A stretch of DNA of 64,000 bases, taken from Burkholderia sp. 9120 (GTDB lineage Bacteria; Pseudomonadota; Gammaproteobacteria; Burkholderiales; Burkholderiaceae). Location of the stretch: assembly GCF_000745015.1 (NCBI RefSeq), contig NZ_JQNA01000001.1, forward strand, positions 868,001 to 932,000, given 5' to 3'. Shown here piece by piece: positions 43,851 through 53,053 of the stretch. The position numbers and the translations under genes were made by a program. A model generated the notes under the pieces. It was not told the DNA's origin. It saw only the letters and a program-made list of their open reading frames with translations, and did not search any database. Position 1 is the stretch's first letter. The number at the start of each line of letters is the position of its first letter.

Positions 43851-46085
43851 ATGTCAGCCTCCCCTTCCTCCACCGCGCGCCCGACGTCGCTCGCCACGCT
43901 CTACGCGGCCGCCGCCGACTGGGCGCGCAACGACGGCCTCACGTGGATCTATCTGTTCAAGGCGCTCGCCGCCTGTTTCCTCGCGCTCGGCATCGCGATG
44001 AAACTCGACCTGCCACAGCCACGCACCGCGATGACCACCGTGTTCATCGTGATGCAGCCGCAAAGCGGCATGGTGTTCGCGAAGAGCTTCTATCGGATCT
44101 GCGGCACGCTCGTCGGCCTCGTCGTGATGCTCGCGTTGATCGGCCTGTTCGCGCAGCAGCCCGAGCTGTTCATCGCCAGCACCGCGATCTGGGTCGGCAT
44201 CTGCACGGCCGGCGCCGCGCGCAATCGCAACTTCAAGTCGTACGGTTTCGTGCTGGCCGGCTACACCGCCGCGCTGATCGGCATCCCCGCTTCGCAGCAT
44301 CCGGACGGCGCGTTTCTCAGCGCGCTGACGCGGGTCGCCGAAGTCGTGCTCGGGATCGTCTGCGCGGGCGCGGTCAGCGGCCTGGTGTTCCCGCAGTTCG
44401 CCGGCTTGCAGATGCGCGGCACCGTGCGGGCGCGCTTTTCGTCGTTCGTCGAGTATGTGTCCGCGTCGCTCGCGGGCCGTAACGACCGCGCGCAGATCGA
44501 AGCGACCAATGCGCGCTTCGTCGCCGATATCGTCGGATTCGAAGCGGCGCGCAGCGTGGCCGTGTTCGAAGGACCCGATTCGCGGATGCGCGGCGGCCGT
44601 CTCGCGCGATTGAACAGCGAGTTCATGACCGCGTCGACGCGCTTTCACGCACTGCATCAGTTGATGAACCGGCTGCGCGAAACCGGTCCGAGCCAGGACA
44701 CGCACGGCGCGGCGATTGCGGTCGACGCGCTCGAACCGTACTTCAAGGAAATCGCCCCGCTACTCGCGAAATCCGGCGAACCCGTGCTGAGCGCCGCCGA
44801 TGCCGCCCACGCCGCCGCGCAACTCGACGCCTACAAGGCCGAGTTGCCGAAGCGCGTACGCGCGACGCGCTGCGCGCTCGAAGCGCACCCCGACGCGCCG
44901 TTGCTCGACTTCGACACCGGCGCCGAGCTGCTGTACCGCTTTGTCGACGATCTGCATGCGTATGCGGCCACTTACGCGTCGCTTGCCGTCGACACGCACG
45001 AGCGCGAGCGCTGGATCGAGCGCTACGAGCCGAAGACCAACGCGATCGCGGCGGGCGTCGCGGGCGTGCGGGCCGCCCTCGTGATGATGGTGCTCGGCGC
45101 GTTCTGGATCGCGACCGCGTGGCCGAGCGGTTCGACTTTGACACTGGATGCCGCCGCCGTCTGCGCGCTCGCCTCGGCGTCGCCGAATCCGAAGCGCACC
45201 GCGTTCCAGATGGCCGGCGGCACGCTGGTCGCCTCCGTCATGGGGATGATCGCGGTGTACGGGGTGTATCCGCACATCGACGGTTTTCCGCTGCTGTGCG
45301 CGGCGCTTACGCCGTTCCTGCTGTTCGGTGTGTTTATGACGACGCGCCCTGCACTGGCCGGTTATGGCGTCGGCTACTGCATCTTCTTCTGCTTTCTGGC
45401 CGGCCCGGACAACGTGATCCATTACGACCCGAGCGGCACGATCAACGACGCGATTGCGCTGGTGCTGTCGATGCTGGTGGTATCGATCGCGTTCGCGGTG
45501 CTGCTGCCGCCGTCGACACCGTGGCTGCGCAATCGCCTGCTGGTGGACCTGCGCCGCCAGGTGTCGCTGGCGAGCAGCGCGGGCATGCGGCGGGTGCGTT
45601 CGCGCTTCGAGAGCGGCGCGCGCGATCTGATGTTCCAGATCAACGCGCTCGCGCAGAACGAGCCCGAACTCAAGCGCGACACGTTGCGCTGGCTGTTCGC
45701 AGTGCTCGAAGTGGGCAACGCGATGATCGATCTGCGTCGCGAAGTGGCGACGCTGCCGGCCGACGCGCGCTACGCGAAGACGATGCCGTGGCGCGTCACG
45801 TTACGGGCGATGCGCGATGCGCTGACCGCGCTGTTCGAGCATCCGCGTGAAGACCGCTTCGACCGCGCGCTCGCCGCGACCACCGACGCGATCGCCGCGC
45901 TTCAGCAGATGCTGGCCACCTTTACGCCGCCGCGTGAGGAGCGTCATCAACTGCAACGCATTCTGAGTCAGTTGCATTTCATCCGTACCGCGCTGCTCGA
46001 TCCGCAATCGCCGCTTGAACCGTTGATGAGCGGACGCGCCCGCGCCGACGGTGCATCAGAGAAAGGAGTTCGTCATGCCACGTGA
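43851..46085 (+). CDS. FUSC-family inner membrane efflux pump (AaeB-like)
   Basis: 744 aa. Two hydrophobic FUSC blocks: helices in residues 20-185 (WIYLFKALAACFLALGIAMK then IAMKLDLPQPRTAMTTVFIV) and again at about 395-560. A soluble alpha-helical domain lies between and after. Start ATG 43851 has GAGG 9 nt upstream; GTG 43836 overlapping the previous stop is possible. AaeB-like proteins export aromatic acids by the proton motive force. The product should work with the DUF1656 and HlyD partners encoded downstream. Confidence 0.9.
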   Translation: MSASPSSTARPTSLATLYAAAADWARNDGLTWIYLFKALAACFLALGIAMKLDLPQPRTAMTTVFIVMQPQSGMVFAKSFYRICGTLVGLVVMLALIGLFAQQPELFIASTAIWVGICTAGAARNRNFKSYGFVLAGYTAALIGIPASQHPDGAFLSALTRVAEVVLGIVCAGAVSGLVFPQFAGLQMRGTVRARFSSFVEYVSASLAGRNDRAQIEATNARFVADIVGFEAARSVAVFEGPDSRMRGGRLARLNSEFMTASTRFHALHQLMNRLRETGPSQDTHGAAIAVDALEPYFKEIAPLLAKSGEPVLSAADAAHAAAQLDAYKAELPKRVRATRCALEAHPDAPLLDFDTGAELLYRFVDDLHAYAATYASLAVDTHERERWIERYEPKTNAIAAGVAGVRAALVMMVLGAFWIATAWPSGSTLTLDAAAVCALASASPNPKRTAFQMAGGTLVASVMGMIAVYGVYPHIDGFPLLCAALTPFLLFGVFMTTRPALAGYGVGYCIFFCFLAGPDNVIHYDPSGTINDAIALVLSMLVVSIAFAVLLPPSTPWLRNRLLVDLRRQVSLASSAGMRRVRSRFESGARDLMFQINALAQNEPELKRDTLRWLFAVLEVGNAMIDLRREVATLPADARYAKTMPWRVTLRAMRDALTALFEHPREDRFDRALAATTDAIAALQQMLATFTPPREERHQLQRILSQLHFIRTALLDPQSPLEPLMSGRARADGASEKGVRHAT

Positions 46086-46275
46086 TGTCGCTGTATTCGA
46101 CGCCTACGTGCCGGCCATCGTGCTGCTGTTTATCGCGGGCGCCGCGCTTACCTGGGTGCTGGACCGCGTGATCGCCTATACGGGCGTGTATCGCGTGGTG
46201 TGGCATCCGTCCTTGTTCCGGGCCAGCTTGCTCGTGTGTGTGTGCGGCGTGCTGAGTCTCGCCGTTTATCGTTGA
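46075..46275 (+). CDS. DUF1656 small membrane protein (AaeX-like)
   Basis: 66 aa: MPRDVAVFDAYVPAIVLLFI, then helix ALTWVLDRVIAYTGVYRVVWHPS and SLLVCVCGVLSLAVYR. This is the DUF1656/AaeX pattern: a small two-helix protein almost always between a FUSC transporter and an HlyD adaptor. AAGGAG lies 7 nt before the ATG at 46075, which overlaps the end of the FUSC gene by 11 nt. The precise function is unknown. Confidence 0.9.
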   Translation: MPRDVAVFDAYVPAIVLLFIAGAALTWVLDRVIAYTGVYRVVWHPSLFRASLLVCVCGVLSLAVYR

Positions 46276-46288
46276 TCAGAGTCGAATC

Positions 46289-47149
46289 ATGACCATCCGA
46301 AATCTTGTGGGCTTCGTCGCGACAGCCGTTATTTTTATCGTCGCGATTTTGATTGGGCGCGTGTTGTGGGTTCATTACATGGATGAACCGTGGACGCGTG
46401 ATGGGCGCGTGCGCGCTGAGATTGTCAATGTTGCGCCGGATGTTTCGGGTGCGGTTGTCGATCTGCCTGTGAAGGATAACCAGCTCGTTAAGAAGGGTGA
46501 TCTGTTGATGCAGATCGATCCTTCGCACTATGAGATCGCGGTTGAGCAGGCGCAGGCTGCTGTCGCGGCGCGCAAGGCCGAATTGCAGATGAAACGGGAT
46601 GATGCGCAGCGGCGGGCTGACATGGATGCTTTGGTGGTGTCCAAGGAAAGTCGTGAGAATGCGACTCATACTGCTTCTGCTGCCGAGGCTTCTTATCAGC
46701 AGGCGTTGGCTGCGCTCGATGCCGCGAAGTTGAATCTGGCGCGGACGCGGGTTGTTTCGCCTGTTGATGGGTATGTGACTAATCTGAACGTTTATCGGGG
46801 GGATTATGCGACGGCTGGGTCAGCCAAGCTGGCTATTGTCGATAGTCACTCGTTCTGGGTTTATGGGTACTTTGAGGAGACCAAGCTTCCTCATGTGCGA
46901 GTTGGCGATAAGGCCGAGGTCCGGTTGATGAGTGGGGGGACCTTGCAGGGGCATGTCGAGAGTATCTCTCGTGGCATCTACGATCGGGATAATCCTGAAA
47001 GTCGGGAGCTGCTTGCTGATGTTAATCCGACTTTTAACTGGGTGCGGTTGGCGCAGCGGGTGCCCGTTCGGGTCAGTATTGATTCGGTTCCTGAGGGGGT
47101 TGTTTTGGCTGCTGGGATTACTTGTACTGTTGTTGTTACGCCGGGGTGA
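46289..47149 (+). CDS. HlyD-family membrane fusion protein (AaeA-like)
   Basis: 286 aa. One N-terminal helix (GFVATAVIFIVAILIGRVLW), then a biotinyl-lipoyl-like half motif around DVSGAVVDLPVKDNQLVKKG, a short coiled-coil hairpin and the second half FWVYGYFEETKLPHVRVGDK. It bridges the FUSC pump to the NodT channel in the periplasm. It starts 13 bp after the DUF1656 stop. From about 46400 codons are far more T-ended and use more GTT, GCT and GAT than the upstream three genes, so this gene differs in base composition although the operon order is canonical. Confidence 0.9.
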   Translation: MTIRNLVGFVATAVIFIVAILIGRVLWVHYMDEPWTRDGRVRAEIVNVAPDVSGAVVDLPVKDNQLVKKGDLLMQIDPSHYEIAVEQAQAAVAARKAELQMKRDDAQRRADMDALVVSKESRENATHTASAAEASYQQALAALDAAKLNLARTRVVSPVDGYVTNLNVYRGDYATAGSAKLAIVDSHSFWVYGYFEETKLPHVRVGDKAEVRLMSGGTLQGHVESISRGIYDRDNPESRELLADVNPTFNWVRLAQRVPVRVSIDSVPEGVVLAAGITCTVVVTPG

Positions 47150-47454
47150 TGGTTTTTTGGGCTTGCGCTGGGGGGTGGGTGTGCTGTCTGTGGCGTTGGC
47201 CTTTCCTTGCTTTGTTGGTGGTCTATTGGCGTTGCCCCTGTGCGGGGCGGCACTAACTTCTCTTTGCCGCGGCAAAGAGAAGTCAGCAAGAGAAAGCCGC
47301 TCACACCGCTAATTCTTAAGCGGGTCCCCCGCGCAGCCACGGTAGTGGCTCATCTGGAATCTGTGCTCTCGCACATTCCGCCCTCGTGACACAGCAGTCA
47401 TTCTTCCGGCGGCGCTTCGCGCGCCGTCGTGGTCGGTCGTGGGCGGTTCGGGGT
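47150..47454. other. Intergenic region holding repeat copy A
   Basis: 305 bp between convergent genes. No gene is supported; it is mostly the dispersed repeat at 47192-47429. The bases next to the HlyD stop are G/T-rich. Confidence 0.5.
47192..47429 (-). repeat. Dispersed repeat, copy A (about 237 bp, inverted)
   Basis: The reverse complement of this segment aligns along its whole length with 49264-49500, with scattered substitutions only (roughly 90% by eye). It contains a 28-nt perfect palindrome (47256-47283, reading ACTTCTCTTTGCCG then its complement) and a GCCCC-TGTGC-GGGGC hairpin (47234-47248). No transposase or terminal duplication was seen, so this is not a recognised insertion sequence. 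It flanks the TPR gene on the 3' side of that gene. Confidence 0.8.
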
Positions 47455-49029
47455 TTAGTCGGTCGGGGAAGTCTGTTTGGTGAGTTCTTCCCGGAGCGAT
47501 GCGATCACGTCGCTCCAATCGTCGCGCTTTGATTGGCGGAATAGGCGCGTGCCCGGATACCACGGGCTGTCGCTTCGGTTCAATTGCCAGCGCCAGTCGG
47601 GCGTGTAAGGCAACGCTATCCAGACCGGCTTGCCAAGCGCGCCCGCAAGATGCGCCATCGCCGTGTCCACGCTGATCACGAGATCAAGGCGCTCTATTAG
47701 CGCAGCAGTGGCGGTGAATGTCGTCAACCGCGTGGATACGTCACGCAATACGCCCCGCTGTACAAGCTGCGTCAAGCATGCGTCGTCAGTCTCGCGTATG
47801 TCGTTTTGCAATGCGATGAAATCGGCGTCAACTTCAAACAGGGACTGGATTTGCTCAAGCGACATCGAACGATGGCGGTCGTTTTTGTGCGTGCGGCTGC
47901 CCGACCATACGACGCCAATTCGGGGCCGTCGAGTCGAACCGGCGAACAGGTCGTCCCAGTCGGCGACAAGGGTTGCGTCCGCATGCAGGTAGGGGCCGGC
48001 CATCGCGAGGTCAGCTTCGCGAAGCTTGAGCATGAACGGCAGACTCATCGTCGGCACGTGATAGTCGAATGGCGGCAATGCCGCAGACTCGCCGATGACT
48101 TCGGCGGCGCCCGGATAATCGTGTAGCAGCGGCAGGAGCACATCCTGCACGCGCAAGACGACGCGGGCGCCTTTTGCGCTCAGTCGATCGACGAAGCGCA
48201 TGAATTGCAGTGTGTCGCCGTAACCCTGCTCGTTATGAACCAGCACCGTCTTGCCGCTCAGCGGTTGAGTGCCTTTCCACAGCGTGCTGTCAGGAAAACC
48301 GTGACTGCCGGGGCCCTCGAGCCAGCGCCATTCGTATTCGCGCCAGCCGTGTTCGAATTCGCCTCGCAGCAGATTCGTCTGCGCGCGATTGGTCCGCGCG
48401 CCGACATCGTTCGAATCGATCGACAACGCCTTTTTGAATTGCAGCAAGGCGTCATCGAACCGCCGCACATCGCGCAACGCAACCCCGAGATTCACATACG
48501 CCCGCACGAAATTCGGCTTGAGCCTGATCGCCTGACGGTACGCATCGATCTCATCGTCGTAACGCTCAATCGCGCCGAGCAACGAGCCGCGGTTGTAATG
48601 CGCTTCGGCCGAATGCGGCTGGCTTTTGCACAGACGCTCGAGCAAAGCCAGCGCGCGCTGCTGCTCCCCCAGCTTGATCAGCGACATTGCGCCGCCGTGC
48701 AATAAAGAAGGGTCATCCGGGAACTGGCTCAGGCAACGCTCGAACAGCGCGACCGCATCCGCATGACGATGTGCGAGCTGACAGATCTGGGCGACCACAT
48801 TGAGTCGCTCGACGGACATCGTCAACTGCCGCGAAGCTCGCACGAGGAAGTCCGCCGCACGGGGATGATCACCTTGCTGCACGGCGATATAGCCGAGCCC
48901 TTCGAGCGCCTCGCCGTGCTCCGGCACGTTCGATAGCACACCGTGCAGCAGCTCGGCGGCATCATCGAGTTGCCCCGCCTCGAAGCATTTCTGGGCGGAG
49001 TCGAGAACCTGATTCGTGTCGTAAGTCAT
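47455..49029 (-). CDS. TPR-containing glycosyltransferase-like protein, repeat-flanked
   Basis: 524 aa. The first 300 residues hold TPR units (AQKCFEAGQLDDAAELLHGV, GYIAVQQGDHPRAADFLVRA, AYVNLGVALRDVRRFDDALL). A GT-B-like C-terminal domain follows: KTVLVHNEQGYGDTLQFMRF, RIGVVWSGSRTHKNDRHRSM and VISVDTAMAHLAGALGKPVW. It is similar in design to the gene at 26546-28021. Start ATG 49029 (MTYDTNQVLDSA) is chosen; ATG 49041 would add four residues, and no strong ribosome-binding site settles it. The gene is framed by inverted copies of the 237-bp repeat and has no functional neighbour. Confidence 0.78.
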   Translation of the reverse strand: MTYDTNQVLDSAQKCFEAGQLDDAAELLHGVLSNVPEHGEALEGLGYIAVQQGDHPRAADFLVRASRQLTMSVERLNVVAQICQLAHRHADAVALFERCLSQFPDDPSLLHGGAMSLIKLGEQQRALALLERLCKSQPHSAEAHYNRGSLLGAIERYDDEIDAYRQAIRLKPNFVRAYVNLGVALRDVRRFDDALLQFKKALSIDSNDVGARTNRAQTNLLRGEFEHGWREYEWRWLEGPGSHGFPDSTLWKGTQPLSGKTVLVHNEQGYGDTLQFMRFVDRLSAKGARVVLRVQDVLLPLLHDYPGAAEVIGESAALPPFDYHVPTMSLPFMLKLREADLAMAGPYLHADATLVADWDDLFAGSTRRPRIGVVWSGSRTHKNDRHRSMSLEQIQSLFEVDADFIALQNDIRETDDACLTQLVQRGVLRDVSTRLTTFTATAALIERLDLVISVDTAMAHLAGALGKPVWIALPYTPDWRWQLNRSDSPWYPGTRLFRQSKRDDWSDVIASLREELTKQTSPTD

Positions 49030-49131
49030 GGCAATTCGCATCGCCGAAAAGCGCGACACATTGATAGCAGAGGAATCACCAGATTGTACGTGAGCACCCC
49101 CACCCACAACGGCGGCCACACCGACCGCAAG

Positions 49132-49220
49132 GGCGCGCGAAGCGCCGCCGGAAGAAAGACGCCCTTATCACGAGCGCGGAATGTGCGAGAACACAGATTC
49201 CAGATGAGCCACTACCGCGG
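49132..49220 (+). repeat. Dispersed repeat, partial copy B
   Basis: The segment matches the first 90 bp of copy C (from GCGCGCGAAGCGCCGCCGGA through CCACTACCG) in direct orientation and then stops. It lies about 44 bp before copy C, so B and C look like a truncated and a full tandem copy. Confidence 0.7.
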
Positions 49221-49263
49221 CAGGAGATGACCCCGCTTAGCAGGGGCCATGCTTGAACGACCG

Positions 49264-49500
49264 CGACGGCGCGCGAAGCGCCGCCGGAAGAATGACGCCT
49301 TTGTCACGAGCGCGGAATGCGCGAGAACACGGATTCCAGATGAGCCACTACCGTGGCTGCGCGGGGAACCCGCTTAAAAATTAGCGGTGTAAGCGGCTTT
49401 CTCTTGCTGACTTCTCTTTGCCGCGGCAAAGAGAAGTTAGTGCCGCCCCGCACAGGGGCGACGCTAATAGACCACCGTGACATCAAGGAAAGGCCAACAC
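49264..49500 (+). repeat. Dispersed repeat, copy C (about 237 bp)
   Basis: This is the full-length copy, inverted relative to copy A at 47192-47429. It contains the same 28-nt perfect palindrome at 49410-49437 and the GCCCC-GCACA-GGGGC hairpin near 49443-49457. With A it forms a pair of inverted repeats around the TPR gene. Confidence 0.8.
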
Positions 49501-49549
49501 CCCAGGCAAACAACCAAACACCCAACCCGCCGACCAGCCCCCCCTTACC

Positions 49550-51226
49550 TCACAACCTAAACTTCCCAACCATCCCCTTCAACCCTCTAGCCTGATCATC
49601 AAGAGACCTGGCAGCAGCGGTAGCCTGCTCAACCAACGCCGCATTCTGCTGCGTCCCAGAATCCATCTGCGTGACCGCGAGGTTAATCTCCTCAATCCCA
49701 GCACTCTGCTCAGAGGAGGCAGCAGAAATCTCCCCCATGATATCGGTCACCCGCTTAACGGCCTTAACAACCTCATCCATGGTCTGCCCGGCATCCTGAG
49801 CCAACGCCGACCCATTCCCCACCCGCTCAACCGACGTACTAATCAGCCCTTTAATCTCTTTAGCAGCAGCAGCACTCCGCTGCGCCAGATTCCGCACCTC
49901 AGCCGCGACAACCGAAAACCCACGCCCCTCCTCCCCAGCCCGCGCAGCCTCAACCGCCGCATTCAACGCCAGAATATTGGTCTGAAACGCGATCCCTTCG
50001 ATCACCCCAATAATGTCGCCAATACTGCGCGCGCTATCGTTGATCTCATTCATCGTCGCGACCACGCGACTCACCACCGCGCCACCCTTCTCCGCGATAT
50101 CCGACGCGTTATGCGCCAGCGTGCTCGCCTGCTTCGCGTTATCGGCGTTCTGCCGCACCGTCGACGTCAACTGCTCCATGCTGCTCGCGGTCCGCTCGAG
50201 CGCCATCGCCTGCTGCTCGGTGCGCTGCGACAGATCCAGATTGCCCATCGCAATTTCGCCCGACGCCGTCGCAATCGCATCGGCGCTCGACGCAATGTCG
50301 GCCACCGTCGTGGCCAGTCCGCTTTGCATGTCGTGCAGCGCGAACAGCATGCTCGACTTGTCCTTGCGCCCCAACGCGATCTCGTTCGACAGATCGCCCG
50401 CCGCGATCCGGCTGGCAATCTCCTTCGCGTATCCCGGCTCGCCGCCGAGCTGGCCGGCCAGACGTCGCACCACCCATTCGCTGATACCGAACGCGAGCAC
50501 GATCAGCCCGATCGTCATCACCGCTATCATCACGAACGACGAGTGGTAAATAAAGCCCGATGCATCGATCGTCGCCTTCGCGGCGGTGCCGCGCTGCACG
50601 ACGAGTTCGTCGACCATCTTTTCGAGCTTGTCGGTTTCGACCAGCAGCGACACGTCCTGCGTGCCGACCTGCCAGTTCATTTGCGACAGATCGAGCGGCT
50701 GTGCTTTCACGAGCGTCACGAAGTCGCGCAGGTGCCCGCTCCAGACCGTGACGGCGGCGGCGAATTTCTTCTGCTGGTCGACCGCCTTGGCGTCCGACGT
50801 ATCGACGTACTGCTGCAGCGTGACGAGCTGCGCGGCCAGGCCGTTCAACCCCTTGTCGATGTCGCCGCCGAGGTCGTCGCGTTCCTTCGCGGTGGTCGCG
50901 GTCAGCAGCATTTTTTGCGCGCGGCTCGCGCGCAGCATGTGGCCGCGCGCCTCTTCGGCCGCGCGGCTGGCAACGTGCCCCTGGTCGTAGATGGATTGCG
51001 CGGAAGCGTTCAACCGGCTGATCTGCGTCAGCGAAAACACGCCGATCAGCAGCGTACCGATCAGCAGCACCGCGAAGGCGAGACGCAGCATCACCTTCAC
51101 CGACAAACCCTTGAGCTTCACGCCGCGCGAGCGGCTGCTCTGGCCACGCGGCGGCAACTTGCCCGCCGAATCCCCCTCTGGAACAAAACCCACACCTGCC
51201 TGGCTGCCCAGCGACACTGCTTTCAT
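49550..51226 (-). CDS. Methyl-accepting chemotaxis protein
   Basis: 558 aa. A polar N-tail of about 45 residues is followed by a first membrane helix ([20 protein letters not shown]). The periplasmic sensor region (about 70-230) is a four-helix-bundle type, then comes a second helix ([20 protein letters not shown]), HAMP, and the signalling domain with the conserved tip [20 protein letters not shown]. It lacks the NWETF pentapeptide at its C-terminus, ending KGMVGKFRL. The ligand is unknown. The 3' end uses AGG, AGA, GGG and T-ended codons, unlike the rest. ATG 51226 is preceded by GGGGA. Confidence 0.9.
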   Translation of the reverse strand: MKAVSLGSQAGVGFVPEGDSAGKLPPRGQSSRSRGVKLKGLSVKVMLRLAFAVLLIGTLLIGVFSLTQISRLNASAQSIYDQGHVASRAAEEARGHMLRASRAQKMLLTATTAKERDDLGGDIDKGLNGLAAQLVTLQQYVDTSDAKAVDQQKKFAAAVTVWSGHLRDFVTLVKAQPLDLSQMNWQVGTQDVSLLVETDKLEKMVDELVVQRGTAAKATIDASGFIYHSSFVMIAVMTIGLIVLAFGISEWVVRRLAGQLGGEPGYAKEIASRIAAGDLSNEIALGRKDKSSMLFALHDMQSGLATTVADIASSADAIATASGEIAMGNLDLSQRTEQQAMALERTASSMEQLTSTVRQNADNAKQASTLAHNASDIAEKGGAVVSRVVATMNEINDSARSIGDIIGVIEGIAFQTNILALNAAVEAARAGEEGRGFSVVAAEVRNLAQRSAAAAKEIKGLISTSVERVGNGSALAQDAGQTMDEVVKAVKRVTDIMGEISAASSEQSAGIEEINLAVTQMDSGTQQNAALVEQATAAARSLDDQARGLKGMVGKFRL

Positions 51227-51725
51227 ATTCCCCGTCCCCACATGTAGAGCTGCCGGAAAGGTCAGTCCCGGCATTGCTGCCTATCTCTCCGGGTCTACGG
51301 CAAGAACGTCTGCGATCTTTAGCGTCGCTCGCGAAATGCCGACCGCGTATTGCCCGGTCCTCGACGCATCGCCTTGTAAGCTTCGCGCCCGCGACCGTTT
51401 TATACACGGCCAAAAATCCCCGAGCCGGATTTATCCGACGAGTCGCCAGCCACCCGTGGTAAGGGCAACACACGCGCATCAAGCACCGTGACGGTGCAGG
51501 CGGCTCCCGCTTTCGGCGTGTCGCGATGTGGCATGCATCGACAAATCATGTCCGATTCGCGACAAAACTTGTCCTTACATTTCGCTCAAGCCACATTAAA
51601 CTGCGACAAATAGCTGATTACGCCGGTTGCCGCGTCGAAATGTCGCAGCAGTCCACGCCCAGCGGCAAGGCGCACCGGCAGCATCGAATCCTTTCCCGTC
51701 ATCTTCCTTTTCTGTCATCTACCGC
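51227..51725. promoter_or_regulatory. Divergent region with tandem GACA/TGTC palindromes
   Basis: 499 bp without a gene between the chemotaxis gene and the MFS gene. GACA-N5-TGTC occurs at 51540-51552 and again (GACAA-N3-TTGTC) at 51561-51573, 21 bp apart, exactly two helical turns. A further CGACAAA half-site lies at 51604-51610, and TGTCGC half-sites near 51519 and 51641. This is a plausible operator cluster for the MFS gene. Confidence 0.5.
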
Positions 51726-53024
51726 ATGGAAACGAGCCTCGATAAAAGCGCCCTCGCCGGCGCGTCGGCCGGAGCCGGAAACGGCACTGTGTCCGCCAAC
51801 TCCGCTGCCCATCCCGCAGCCAACCCCGCCACTGCGCAACCGGCCGCCACGGTCCAGCGCACGGTGTATTCCGTGCTCGGCGCGATCAGCTTTTCGCACC
51901 TGCTCAACGACATGATCCAGTCGTTGATCCTGGCGATCTACCCGATGCTGAAAGACAACTTCGCGCTGTCGTTCGGTCAGATCGGGCTGATCACGCTGAC
52001 CTATCAGATCACCGCGTCGCTGCTGCAGCCGTTTATCGGCATCTATACCGACAAGCATCCGAAGCCGTATTCCCTGCCGGTCGGCATGGGCTTCACGCTC
52101 GCGGGCCTGCTGCTGATGTCGGTCGCGCCGAGCTTCGGCGTGCTGCTGGTCGCGGCGGCGCTGGTCGGCTGCGGCTCGTCGGTGTTTCACCCGGAGTCGT
52201 CGCGGGTCGCGCGCATGGCGTCGGGCGGCAAGCACGGTCTCGCGCAGTCGCTGTTCCAGGTGGGCGGCAACGCCGGTTCGTCGCTCGGGCCGCTGCTCGC
52301 CGCGCTGATCGTGATTCCGCATGGCCAGCGCAGCATCGCGTGGTTCTCGGTGGCGGCGCTGGTCGCGATCGTCGTGCTGACGCAGATCGGCCGCTGGTAC
52401 AAACGGCATCCGTCGATCAAGAAGGCGCGCAACTCGGCACCGCACGCCACGCTGTCGCGCAACAAGGTCATGTTCGCGATGGGCGTGCTGATGCTCCTGG
52501 TGTTCTCGAAGTACTTCTACCTCGCCAGCCTCAACAGCTACTTCACCTTTTATCTGATCGACAAGTTCCATCTGCCGGTGCAGGCCGCGCAGATCCATCT
52601 GTTCGTGTTCCTCGCCGCGGTGGCCGCGGGCACGGTGATCGGCGGTCCGATCGGCGACCGGATCGGCCGCAAGTACGTGATCTGGGTATCGATTCTCGGC
52701 GTCGCGCCGTTCACGCTACTGCTGCCCTACGCGAACCTGTTCTGGACCAGCGTGCTGACGGTGATCATCGGCGTGGTGCTGGCCTCGGCGTTCTCGGCGA
52801 TCATCGTCTACGCGCAGGAGCTGATTCCCGGCAAGGTGGGCATGGTCGCGGGGTTGTTCTTCGGCTTCGCGTTCGGCATGGGCGGCGTCGGCGCCGCGGT
52901 GCTTGGGCAGTTGGCCGACGCCACCAGCATCGCGTATGTGTACAAGGTCTGTTCGTTCCTGCCGCTGATCGGCGTGCTGACGGTGTTTCTGCCGGATGTC
53001 GAAGGCAAGCGCGCGAAGGCGTGA
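51726..53024 (+). CDS. MFS transporter, fosmidomycin-resistance (Fsr) type
   Basis: 432 aa. After a polar, Ala-rich N-tail, 12 hydrophobic helices begin with VYSVLGAISFSHLLNDMIQS. The Fsr-like features are LGQIGLITLTYQITASLLQP (as FGQIGLITLTYQ), HPKPYSLPVGM and GSSVFHPESSRVARMASGGK. Fsr pumps export fosmidomycin in E. coli; the native substrate here is unknown. The ATG at 51726 (METSLDKSALAG) is chosen over 51627, which would run through the operator cluster. A terminator follows. Confidence 0.88.
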   Translation: METSLDKSALAGASAGAGNGTVSANSAAHPAANPATAQPAATVQRTVYSVLGAISFSHLLNDMIQSLILAIYPMLKDNFALSFGQIGLITLTYQITASLLQPFIGIYTDKHPKPYSLPVGMGFTLAGLLLMSVAPSFGVLLVAAALVGCGSSVFHPESSRVARMASGGKHGLAQSLFQVGGNAGSSLGPLLAALIVIPHGQRSIAWFSVAALVAIVVLTQIGRWYKRHPSIKKARNSAPHATLSRNKVMFAMGVLMLLVFSKYFYLASLNSYFTFYLIDKFHLPVQAAQIHLFVFLAAVAAGTVIGGPIGDRIGRKYVIWVSILGVAPFTLLLPYANLFWTSVLTVIIGVVLASAFSAIIVYAQELIPGKVGMVAGLFFGFAFGMGGVGAAVLGQLADATSIAYVYKVCSFLPLIGVLTVFLPDVEGKRAKA

Positions 53025-53053
53025 CCGGTTAGCTCGAAAGTGGGTTTCAGAGA

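Larger units (their letters stand above)
49030..49549. other. Intergenic region with repeat copies B and C
   Basis: 520 bp between the TPR gene start and the end of the chemotaxis gene. It holds the partial repeat B (49132-49220), the full repeat C (49264-49500) and no supported gene. The TPR gene promoter must lie in the first 100 bp, but no clear -35/-10 pair stands out. Confidence 0.5.

Noticed and set aside
47192..49500. Composite transposon or insertion sequence around the TPR gene
   Set aside because: No transposase, no target-site duplication and no terminal inverted repeats of an IS could be seen; only the dispersed repeat copies are present.
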